Assembly: GCA_028678815.1 (NCBI GenBank)
Contig: JAJRCS010000184.1
Span: 1 to 12,371, forward strand
Origin: Methanomicrobiales archaeon
Lineage (GTDB): Archaea; Halobacteriota; Methanomicrobia; Methanomicrobiales; JACTUA01
Direction of reading: 5' to 3'
Length of the DNA: 12,371 bases
The notes under the pieces are model-generated. The model had not been told where the DNA came from. It did no database searches and saw nothing but the letters and a program-made list of their open reading frames with translations. The position numbers were made by a program, and so were the translations under genes. Each line of letters starts with the position of its first letter. The stretch's first letter is position 1. Of the stretch, positions 1 to 5,984 are shown in pieces.

Positions 1-15
1 CCACCTTCGGAGTTC

Positions 16-32
16 GACTCCCTCCGGGAGTC
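16..32. other. perfect stem-loop upstream of lysS
   Basis: GACTCCC-TCC-GGGAGTC forms a perfect 7-bp stem with a 3-base loop just upstream of the lysS promoter. It could be the 3' end signal of a gene left of the window, or a regulatory structure. No T-run follows on the plus strand, so a standard archaeal terminator is not supported. The call rests on the palindrome only. Confidence 0.45.
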
Positions 33-37
33 AAACA

Positions 38-46
38 CTATAAAGA
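38..46 (+). promoter_or_regulatory. TATA-like box of the lysS operon
   Basis: The AT-rich stretch ACTATAAAG stands out in very GC-rich DNA and resembles an archaeal TATA box. Archaeal transcripts usually start about 22-27 bases past the box centre, here near base 65-69. That is downstream of the ATG at 56 and just before the in-frame ATG at 71, so if the box is real a short-leader or leaderless transcript starting at 71 is more likely. Confidence 0.5.
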
Positions 47-55
47 AAGAGAACG

Positions 56-1600
56 ATGTATGATGAGACCATGGGAGGAGCAGGCGAGAGGATCCACTGG
101 GCCGACGTGGTCGCGGCCTCGGTGAAGCAGGATACGGAGCACCGGATAGCGACCGGGATCACCCCCTCCGGGCCCATCCACATCGGGAACATGCGGGAGG
201 TCCTGACGGGAGACCTCGTATACAAGGCCATGAAGGACCGGGGGCTCGCCGTGGAGCTCCTCTACATCGCCGACGACTTCGACCCGCTCAGGAAGGTCTA
301 CCCCTTCCTCCCCGAGTCCTACGCCGCGTACGTGGGGAAACCCGTCTCGGATATCCCCTGCCCCTGCGGGGAGCACCGGAGCTACGCGGACCACTTCCTC
401 ACCCCCTTCCTCTCGGCCCTCTCGGAGCTGGACATCAGTCCCCGGGTGCACCTCGCGAGCGAGCTCTACAGGTCGGGGGCCTACACGAAGGAGATCGCCA
501 CCGCCCTCGGCCATACGGCAGAGATTAGGCACATCCTCGAGCAGGTCTCGGGCCGTACCCTGCCCCCGGACTGGGCGCCCTTCTACCCCCTCTGCAGTGT
601 CTGCGGGAAGCTCTCCCCCGCCCGGATCCTCGAGCACGATCCCGCCCGGCACAGGGTCCGGTACAAATGCGCCTGCGGGAACGAGGGCACGGCCGACTAC
701 TCGAGGGGCGAGGGGAAGCTCGTCTGGCGGGTGGACTGGCCCATGCGCTGGGCGAGGTTCGGGGTCACCGTCGAGCCCTTCGGGAAGGACCATGCCACCT
801 CGGGGGGGTCCTATGACACGGGGAAGGAGATCGCCCGGCGGGTCTTCCGGGTCGAGCCGCCCCACCCCGTCATCTACGAATGGATCAGCCTGAAGGGGAA
901 GGGGGCGATGCACTCGTCAAAGGGTGTCGTCGTCACCATCACCGAGATGCTCGAGATCGTCCCGCCGGACGTCCTCCGGTACCTCATCGCCCGGACGAGG
1001 CCCGAGCGGACCATCGACTTCGACCCCGGCATGGGCCTCATCTCCCTCATCGACGAGTACGACCGGGTCTCCCACGAGGGGGCGGGGAGGGAGTACGAGC
1101 TCTCCCGGATCGCCTCGGTGCCCACCCGGATCCCCTTCCGGCACATGGTGACCGTGGTCCAGATCGCCCATGACGAGCAGAGGCTCTTCCAGTGCCTCGC
1201 CCGGACGAGCTACGACGTGACGAACACGGCCAACATCCTCCGGCAGGCGGAACGGGTCCGGGTCTGGCTCCGGAAGTACGCCCCCGACTCGGTGAAGTTC
1301 TCGGTAAGGGAGAAGATCCCGATCCAGGTGGGGGAGCTCGGCGAGGAGGACCTCCGCGCCCTCTCTGCCTACCTCGAGTTCCTGAAGGCCCTCCCCGCCT
1401 GGTCGGCCGAGGCCATCCACAACGGGGTGTACGAGGTTGCCCCCCGGTGCGGGACCGATGCGAAGCACCTCTTCGAGCTCGTGTACCTCGCCTTCCTCGG
1501 CCAGGCCCGGGGCCCCAGGCTCGGCTGGTTCCTCGAGGCCCTCGGGAGGGAGTTCGTCACCGGGCGCCTTTCCGAGGCGGTGTACCCCTGTGTCCTCTAA
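56..1600 (+). CDS. lysS: lysyl-tRNA synthetase, class I
   Basis: This enzyme charges tRNA-Lys with lysine, using ATP, in the cytoplasm. The 514-residue length fits the archaeal class I family, which is unrelated to bacterial class II LysRS. Visible signatures are the HIGH-type motif HIGN (residues 42-45, in GPIHIGN), the KMSKS-type loop MHSSKG (285-290) in the class I order, and Cys pairs CSVC (180-183) and CAC (205-207) likely to bind zinc between the two halves of the Rossmann fold. The C-terminal part is the helical anticodon-binding region. The longest frame is given; the TATA-like box at 38-46 would favour the in-frame ATG at 71, which only removes MYDET. It is the first gene of a three-gene plus-strand cluster, and its end overlaps the next gene by 11 bases. 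No frameshift or missing motif was seen. Confidence 0.95.
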   Translation: MYDETMGGAGERIHWADVVAASVKQDTEHRIATGITPSGPIHIGNMREVLTGDLVYKAMKDRGLAVELLYIADDFDPLRKVYPFLPESYAAYVGKPVSDIPCPCGEHRSYADHFLTPFLSALSELDISPRVHLASELYRSGAYTKEIATALGHTAEIRHILEQVSGRTLPPDWAPFYPLCSVCGKLSPARILEHDPARHRVRYKCACGNEGTADYSRGEGKLVWRVDWPMRWARFGVTVEPFGKDHATSGGSYDTGKEIARRVFRVEPPHPVIYEWISLKGKGAMHSSKGVVVTITEMLEIVPPDVLRYLIARTRPERTIDFDPGMGLISLIDEYDRVSHEGAGREYELSRIASVPTRIPFRHMVTVVQIAHDEQRLFQCLARTSYDVTNTANILRQAERVRVWLRKYAPDSVKFSVREKIPIQVGELGEEDLRALSAYLEFLKALPAWSAEAIHNGVYEVAPRCGTDAKHLFELVYLAFLGQARGPRLGWFLEALGREFVTGRLSEAVYPCVL

Positions 1601-2579
1601 AGCCGGGTCTGCCCGGGGGTGCGACCTCTGCCGGCAGGGGGCGAAGATGGTCCTCTTCGTCACCGGCCTCTGCCACCGGCGGTGCTGGTACTGCCCCCTC
1701 TCGGAGGAGCGGGCCGGGCGGGACGATGCCTATGCGAACGACCGGCCGGTGGAGGGCCCGGAGGACCTGCTCGCCGAGGCCCGGCTCATGGGGGCCCTCG
1801 GGACGAGCATCACCGGCGGCGAGCCCTTCCTCGTCCCCGACCGGGTCGCCCGGTTCTGCAGGGTCCTGAAGGAGGCCTTCGGGAAGGAGCACCACGTCCA
1901 CCTCTACACCGGGATCGCGCCGACGGCGGAGATGCTCGCCCCCCTCGCGGGCCTCGTGGACGAGATCCGCCTCCACCCGCCGCAGGAGGACTGGGCCCGG
2001 ATCGCCGGGTCCCCGTACGCCCGCGCCATCACCACGGCCAGGGAACTCGGGTTCTCCGTCGGGATCGAGGTCCCCGCGTTAAAGGGGCTCCCTGACCTCG
2101 CGGAGATCCTCCCCCTCGTGGATTTCCTGAACATCAACGAGCTCGAGTGGGGCGGCATCAACGCGGACGAGATGAGGAAACGGGGATTCGAGCTGGTGGA
2201 CGATATCCATAACGCGGTGAAGGGCTGCCGCCGGTGGGCAAAGGACCTCCCCCACCGGAAGAAGGTCCACTGGTGCTCCTCGAGGTACAAGGACGCCGTC
2301 CAGCTCCGGGAACGCCTGAAGCGGATCGCGGCCCGGACCGCCCGGCCCTTCGACGAGGTGACCATGGACGGGACCGTCATCTGCGGGGTCATCGAGCCCG
2401 GGGGTCCCCCGGCTCCCGGAAGGCTCGGCCTCCCCGAGGGGAGCTACGAGGTCTGCGGGGATGCCATCGAGCTCTCCCCGAAGGCCCTCCGGAGGCAGGC
2501 AAAGCGGCTCCCGGGGAAGAAGTACATCGTCGAGCGGTACCCGAACCGGGGCGTCGTGGTGGAGGTGATCCCCCTGTGA
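1590..2579 (+). CDS. radical SAM protein, COG2108-like, function unknown
   Basis: A 329-residue protein of the radical SAM superfamily. The cluster motif CHRRCWYC (Cys28, Cys32, Cys35) should bind the 4Fe-4S cluster that cleaves S-adenosylmethionine, and GGEP (76-79) is the usual SAM-contacting motif. Overall it resembles the archaeal COG2108 group related to pyruvate formate-lyase activase; substrate unknown. Seven more cysteines are present: a CxxC at 11 and 14 just ahead of the motif, and single Cys at 90, 213, 229, 265 and 289, so a second metal site is possible. I chose the GTG at 1590 because upstream sequence in this frame is lysS coding DNA, because GAGGCGG lies about 9 bases before it, and because it makes an 11-base overlap with lysS. 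The stop overlaps the uppS start (GTGA). The link to uppS suggests co-translation, but a role in lipid or tRNA metabolism is only a guess. Confidence 0.85.
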   Translation: MSSKAGSARGCDLCRQGAKMVLFVTGLCHRRCWYCPLSEERAGRDDAYANDRPVEGPEDLLAEARLMGALGTSITGGEPFLVPDRVARFCRVLKEAFGKEHHVHLYTGIAPTAEMLAPLAGLVDEIRLHPPQEDWARIAGSPYARAITTARELGFSVGIEVPALKGLPDLAEILPLVDFLNINELEWGGINADEMRKRGFELVDDIHNAVKGCRRWAKDLPHRKKVHWCSSRYKDAVQLRERLKRIAARTARPFDEVTMDGTVICGVIEPGGPPAPGRLGLPEGSYEVCGDAIELSPKALRRQAKRLPGKKYIVERYPNRGVVVEVIPL

Positions 2580-3355
2580 CGGCCCGGTCCGGCCTCGAGG
2601 GGCTCTACGAGCGGTTCCTCGGCTGGCAGATCGAGAATGTCCCCCGGCACATCGCCATCATCCAGGACGGGAACCGCCGGTTCGCGCGGGCCCAGGGGCT
2701 CGGGACCGACGAGGGGCACCGGGCAGGGGCCGATACCACCGAGCGGGTCCTGGACTGGGCCCACGATATGGGAGTGAAGTACATCACCCTCTACTCCTTC
2801 TCCACCGAGAACTTCAGGCGGGACCGCGCCGAGGTGGAGGGCCTCTTCTCCCTCTTTAAGGAGAGGTTCGAGAAACTTGCCTCCGATGAGCGGGTCCACA
2901 GACGCCGGATCCGGGTCCGGGTCTTCGGTGACCGCACCCTCCTCCCCCCCGACCTCCTGGAGCGGGTAGAGGCCACCGAGGCCGCGACCCGCACGTACGG
3001 GAACTTCTTCATGAACATCGCCCTCGCCTACGGGGGGCGGAACGAGATCGTCCATGCCGCCCGGGCCATTCTCAGGGAGGTGCGGGACGGGGCCCTCGCC
3101 CCTGCGCAGATCGACCCGGCCCTCGTGGAGGAGTACCTCTCGGACGGGAGGTACCTTCCCCCCGTGGACCTCATCATCCGGACCGGTAACGAGCGCCGGA
3201 CCTCCAACTTTCTCCCCTGGCTCGCCAGCGGGAAGGAGAGCGCCGTCTACTTCTGCGCCCCCAACTGGCCGGCCTTCCGGAAGATCGACTTCTTCCGGGC
3301 ACTCCGGCTCTATGACCAGCGGATTCGGGGAAAGATCACCGGCTCCCAGGGCTGA
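2576..3355 (+). CDS. uppS: cis-prenyltransferase, catalytic polyprenyl diphosphate synthase
   Basis: This protein condenses isopentenyl diphosphate units in cis onto an allylic primer to make long polyprenyl diphosphate, precursor of the glycosyl carrier lipid of archaea. The 259-residue protein is of normal family length. It has the catalytic block IIQDGNRRFA, with Asp31 matching the catalytic Asp of E. coli UppS, then YSFSTENF, ALAYGGRNEI, and the late diphosphate-binding block RTGNERRTSNF. The tail ends QRIRGKITGSQG and lacks the clear R-x-G seen at the end of homodimeric enzymes. The GTG at 2576 overlaps the stop of the radical SAM gene as GTGA; the homologous region begins at once (LEGLYERFL). 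It faces a degenerate paralogue at 3534-4124 that keeps the missing C-terminal motif, so the two may form one heteromeric enzyme. The exact product length cannot be read from sequence. Confidence 0.93.
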   Translation: MTARSGLEGLYERFLGWQIENVPRHIAIIQDGNRRFARAQGLGTDEGHRAGADTTERVLDWAHDMGVKYITLYSFSTENFRRDRAEVEGLFSLFKERFEKLASDERVHRRRIRVRVFGDRTLLPPDLLERVEATEAATRTYGNFFMNIALAYGGRNEIVHAARAILREVRDGALAPAQIDPALVEEYLSDGRYLPPVDLIIRTGNERRTSNFLPWLASGKESAVYFCAPNWPAFRKIDFFRALRLYDQRIRGKITGSQG

Positions 3356-3397
3356 GGGGACCCGCCGGTTCGGGCCCCGTACGGATCGCCGTCCGGC

Positions 3398-3430
3398 CCC
3401 GCTCCGGACCTTTTCAGGTCCGTCGCGCTA
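3398..3430. repeat. 33-bp direct repeat, copy 1, with hairpin
   Basis: First copy of a 33-base sequence found again at 3504-3536 in the same orientation with one mismatch (base 17 is t here, c there). Inside it, CGGACCT and AGGTCCG (3405-3411 and 3416-3422) form a 7-bp stem with a 4-base loop. It lies 42 bases after the uppS stop in the gap between convergent genes. It could serve as a transcript end structure or be a mobile REP-like element. Confidence 0.75.
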
Positions 3431-3432
3431 CA

Positions 3433-3505
3433 CCCGAACCTGATGGTTCGGGAGCGTTCGGGACTGACCGCAGTCCCTCAAGGCCTGAACCTGATGCTTC
3501 AGGCC
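3433..3505. other. three further stem-loops in the convergent gap
   Basis: Three palindromes follow one another: CCCGAACC/GGTTCGGG at 3433-3452 (8-bp stem, TGAT loop), GGGACTG/CAGTCCC at 3460-3477 (7-bp stem, 4-base loop), and GGCCTGAA/TTCAGGCC at 3482-3505 (8-bp stem, 8-base loop). The first and third share the core GAACCTGATG. With the hairpins in the two flanking direct repeats they give five stem-loops in about 125 bases. Being palindromic they would fold in transcripts from both facing operons, so a shared bidirectional 3' end is plausible. No T-runs follow them. Confidence 0.65.
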
Positions 3506-3536
3506 CGCTCCGGACCTTTCCAGGTCCGTCGCGCTA
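3504..3536. repeat. 33-bp direct repeat, copy 2, with hairpin
   Basis: Second copy of the 33-base repeat at 3398-3430, one mismatch, same orientation, 106 bases away. The 7-bp stem is CGGACCT/AGGTCCG at 3511-3517 and 3522-3528. Its last three bases (CTA, 3534-3536) are the TAG stop codon of the minus-strand cis-prenyltransferase-like gene, so repeat and gene end share bases. Confidence 0.75.
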
Positions 3537-4124
3537 GGCACCGAACCGGCGCTTCCGGGACTGGTAGTCCCTGAGGGCACGGAGGAAATCCACTTTCCTG
3601 AAGAGCCGCCAGTTCACATCTGAGAAGAAGAGCTCCGAGTACACGCTCTGCCAGATGAGGAAGTCGGTGAGGTGGGATCCGCCGGTCTTCAAGACGAGGT
3701 CGGGGGTGTACCGGAAGGTGAGGTACGAGTCGATGAGCCCCTCGTCCACCCTCTCCGGGTCGATCCCCTCCTCGGCCATACGGCGGATGCACGCGCTGAT
3801 CTCCTCCCGCCCCGAGTGGCCGATGGCGACATGGACCTTCATCCCCACCCCCATCACCTCCTCCCGGTCCCCCCCGTGGAGCTCGAGCCGGGCGAAGTCC
3901 GCGATCCGGCAGATGAAGGGGAGGAACGGGTCGATCCGGGTGGCGTTCGGGGTGCTGATGTGGAAGGTGACCCCGGGGATCCCCACGTCCCGGCACCACC
4001 CGGCCACCTCGGCCATCTTCTCCGGGGCATCCACCATGTCCTGCTCGGTGATCATGAAGCAGAGGTGCTCGGGCAGGGAGGAGATCCCCCGGAGGAGCAG
4101 CTGCTCGTAGAGCCAGTAGATCAT
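3534..4124 (-). CDS. cis-prenyltransferase-like protein, probable non-catalytic (NgBR/Nus1-type) subunit
   Basis: A 196-residue member of the UppS fold, shorter than the catalytic copy. The N-terminal helix (LYEQLLLRG) and LPEHLCFMI align with the start of UppS, but where DGNRR should stand it has TEQDM (26-30), so the catalytic Asp and phosphate-binding Arg residues are gone. STEN is STPN, and the late block RTGGExRLSNF is KTGGSHLTDF. IGHSGREEI, FLIWQ and VNWRLFRKVDFLRAL are kept, and the tail ends RKRRFGA with a proper R-x-G (193-195). The ATG at 4124 overlaps the polX stop as ATGA and has AGGTGG upstream; a longer frame to 4184 lies inside polX and lacks homology. Known from eukaryotes, and as I recall from Methanosarcina mazei, such partners pair with a catalytic subunit. 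The intact frame and selective motif retention argue against a pseudogene. Confidence 0.85.
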   Translation of the reverse strand: MIYWLYEQLLLRGISSLPEHLCFMITEQDMVDAPEKMAEVAGWCRDVGIPGVTFHISTPNATRIDPFLPFICRIADFARLELHGGDREEVMGVGMKVHVAIGHSGREEISACIRRMAEEGIDPERVDEGLIDSYLTFRYTPDLVLKTGGSHLTDFLIWQSVYSELFFSDVNWRLFRKVDFLRALRDYQSRKRRFGA

Positions 4125-5821
4125 GATGCCCACCTGAGCAGCGCTTCCCGGTCCAGGGCGTTCAGGACATCCCCCGGGCCACACCAGCCCCGGCGGGCAA
4201 GGGTGACGCCGTGGCGCATGTGCCCGAGCTCCCCCGTGTCATGGGCATCGGTACCGATGGAGAGCCTCACCGCCCGGTCCCGGGCTTCCCGGACGTGGGG
4301 GTCGTCGAGATCCATCCGCCACGGGGAGGCGTTGATCTCGAGGGCGGTCCCGGTCGCCCGTGCCGCGTCGATGATCCGGTCCATGTCCACCTCGTAGGCG
4401 GGCCGGGAGGGGAAGAGCCGCCCGGTCGGGTGGCCGATGATGTCCACGTGGTCGTTCGCCATGGCCGTGAGGATCCGCCGGGTCATGGGGTCCTTCTCCT
4501 CGTGGAGGCCCGAGTGGACCGAGGCGACCACGAGGTCGAGGTCGCCGAGCAGCCGGTCCGGGAGGCCGAGGCTCCCGTCCGCGAGGATGTCCACCTCGAT
4601 ACCATGGAGGAGCCGGCAGGGAGAGGTCCGGTTGACGGCCTCGATCTCCCCCGCCTGGGCCTTCACCCCGTCGGCATCGAGGCCGTGGGTGATGCCAAGG
4701 GTGGCGGAGTGGTCCGACACGAGGATGTATTCGTACCCGAGCCTGCCCCCCGCGGCCGCGAGCTCCGCGAGGGTCATCCTGCCGTCCGTCGCGCTGGTAT
4801 GGACATGGAGGTCGCCCCGGATCGCAGCCTGTTCCACGAGGACCGGGAGGTCCCCGGCGAGGGCTCTCTGGATTTCGCCCCGGTCCTCCCGGATCTCCGC
4901 CGGGATATACGGGAGGCCGAGGCTGGCGAAGAGGGAGGCCTCGTCGGGGAAGGTGTGGAGGCCGCCCCCCGCCCGCTCCTCGAGGCCGTACTCGTTCAGT
5001 TTCAGCCCCTTCTCGATGGCGATCCCCCGGAGCCGGATGTTGAACTCCTTCGACCCCGTCAGGTAGAGGAGCATGGACCCGAAGGACCCCGGTTCGGTGA
5101 ACCGGAAGTCCACCTGCTGGCCCAGGCACCGGATGGAGGTCTTCTCGTTCCCGGCCATGATGATCTCGTCGGCGATGGTCCTGACCCGGGCGTTCACGGC
5201 CTGCGGGGCCTCCCTGGTGGCGATGTCGATGTCCCCCACCGTGGACTTCCCCCGCCGGTAGCTCCCGGCTACCTCGAAGGTCCCCTGGGTGAGGATCGAG
5301 GTGGCCCGGGCCACCACGGCATCGGCCTGGTCCCGGGTCATCCGGCTGCCCGCGGTGCCCCGGGCCCGGTGCCGGGCGATGGACCTGAGGAACTCGGCCT
5401 CCTTCTTCTCGCCGAAGCCCTTCACCGCCCGGATCCGGTGCTGCCGGGCCGCCCGCTCCAGGTCCTCGACGGACTGGATCCCGAGCTTCATCCAGAGGGT
5501 GTGCACCGTCTTCGGACCCACCCCCTCGAGCTCCAGCAGCTCGGGGAGGGACGCCGGGATCTTCGCCCGGAGCTCCTCGAGCTCGGTGAAGGTGCCGGTC
5601 TCCCCGATCTCCGCGATCTTCTTCGCGAGTTTACTCCCGATACCGGGGACGGCGAGGAGGGACTCCTCGTCAAGCTCCGAGACCGGGGTGGGCAGCTCCT
5701 CCAGGCGCTTGGCCGCCCGCTCGTAGGCGCGCACCTTGAAGACGTCCTCCTCCCCGATCACCTCCAGGAGCTGGGCCATGAAGCGGAGCCTCTCCGCGAT
5801 CTCCCGGTTCGAGAGGGCCAT
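4121..5821 (-). CDS. polX: family X DNA polymerase with PHP exonuclease domain
   Basis: PolX fills short gaps in base excision repair and carries an Mn-dependent 3'-5' exonuclease/phosphodiesterase in its PHP domain. The 566 residues match the usual bacterial/archaeal PolX length. In order: helix-hairpin-helix repeats (PGIGSKLAKKI, LEGVGPKTV, VKGFGEKK) in about residues 1-155, then the nucleotidyltransferase core with GSYRRG (186-191) and the metal-binding DID (197-199). The PHP domain runs from about 335 to the end: HVHT (339-342), SDHSATLG, GIEVDIL, VASVHSG, GHPTGR, and TDAHD, so its metal ligands look complete. The ATG at 5821 precedes MALSNREIAERL, the normal family start, with GGGGACGAG upstream. 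The frame stays open far upstream but only antisense to dtxR and feoB. Its stop overlaps the next gene (ATGA). Role in vivo is inferred from the family. Confidence 0.94.
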   Translation of the reverse strand: MALSNREIAERLRFMAQLLEVIGEEDVFKVRAYERAAKRLEELPTPVSELDEESLLAVPGIGSKLAKKIAEIGETGTFTELEELRAKIPASLPELLELEGVGPKTVHTLWMKLGIQSVEDLERAARQHRIRAVKGFGEKKEAEFLRSIARHRARGTAGSRMTRDQADAVVARATSILTQGTFEVAGSYRRGKSTVGDIDIATREAPQAVNARVRTIADEIIMAGNEKTSIRCLGQQVDFRFTEPGSFGSMLLYLTGSKEFNIRLRGIAIEKGLKLNEYGLEERAGGGLHTFPDEASLFASLGLPYIPAEIREDRGEIQRALAGDLPVLVEQAAIRGDLHVHTSATDGRMTLAELAAAGGRLGYEYILVSDHSATLGITHGLDADGVKAQAGEIEAVNRTSPCRLLHGIEVDILADGSLGLPDRLLGDLDLVVASVHSGLHEEKDPMTRRILTAMANDHVDIIGHPTGRLFPSRPAYEVDMDRIIDAARATGTALEINASPWRMDLDDPHVREARDRAVRLSIGTDAHDTGELGHMRHGVTLARRGWCGPGDVLNALDREALLRWAS

Positions 5822-5843
5822 GGGTACATCTCGTCCCCCGCGG

Positions 5844-5848
5844 TATAT
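5844..5848 (-). promoter_or_regulatory. TATA-like box of polX
   Basis: On the minus strand the sequence reads CCATATACC, an AT-rich island centred about 25 bases before the polX ATG. The expected start of transcription falls at or next to the start codon, implying a leaderless or very short-leader transcript. Weak single-element evidence. Confidence 0.4.
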
Positions 5849-5888
5849 GGTTCTCTCGCTTTTCCCGGGATCCGGCCCCCCTCCCTCG

Positions 5889-5917
5889 TCCAGAGGGGCC
5901 CCTCTCCCCCCTGGACA
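5889..5917 (-). repeat. dispersed hairpin repeat, inverted copy
   Basis: On the minus strand this 29-base element starts TGTCCAGGGGGG and ends CCCCTCTGGA. It matches 12248-12276 with one mismatch and 12340-12367 with one base missing. TCCAGRGGGG pairs with CCCCTCTGGA as a 10-bp stem including one G-T pair, with a 6-7 base loop. It sits in the divergent polX/dtxR gap, upstream of both promoters. Having three copies in 12 kb, all outside genes, suggests a REP-like family. Confidence 0.75.
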
Positions 5918-5952
5918 GGAGGAGCCGCTTCGCGCCCCCTCCTTCCCAAACG

Positions 5953-5958
5953 GATATG
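5953..5958 (+). promoter_or_regulatory. weak TATA-like element before the dtxR-feoB operon
   Basis: GATATG (in CGGATATGAC) is the most AT-rich candidate upstream of the regulator gene. It lies about 29 bases before its ATG, a spacing similar to that seen for polX, nusA and the lysS ATG at 71. The match to a TATA consensus is poor. Confidence 0.3.
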
Positions 5959-5968
5959 ACGGGCGGAG

Positions 5969-5984
5969 GAGAGATATTTCTCTC
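5969..5984. promoter_or_regulatory. palindrome abutting the DtxR-family start, candidate operator
   Basis: GAGAGA-TATT-TCTCTC is a perfect 6-bp inverted repeat with a 4-base centre that ends directly before the ATG at 5985. It lies just downstream of the TATA-like element, where a bound dimer would block transcription of the regulator and feoB. As RNA it would fold and mask the GGAGGAGAG ribosome-binding region at 5965-5973. Binding of the DtxR-family protein here is inferred from position and symmetry. Confidence 0.5.

Noticed and set aside
1..32. Possible tRNA 3' end, because GTTCGACTCC resembles a T-arm
   Set aside because: With a 7-base T-loop the stem has mismatches at two of five positions, and no CCA or acceptor pairing can be seen. 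The real palindrome is at 16-32.
3398..3536. CRISPR-like array
   Set aside because: There are only two repeat copies with a 73-base interval that is itself palindromic, and no cas gene is present.
3534..4124. Reading the short cis-prenyltransferase-like gene as a pseudogene
   Set aside because: It has an intact frame, ATGA coupling to polX, preserved core blocks and a conserved C-terminal RRFG, so decay is unlikely.
4211..5959. A 582-codon plus-strand open frame across polX
   Set aside because: It is the shadow of polX: the translation has no recognisable motif and is dominated by Gly, Pro, Asp, Glu and Arg, while the minus strand encodes a complete PolX-PHP protein.
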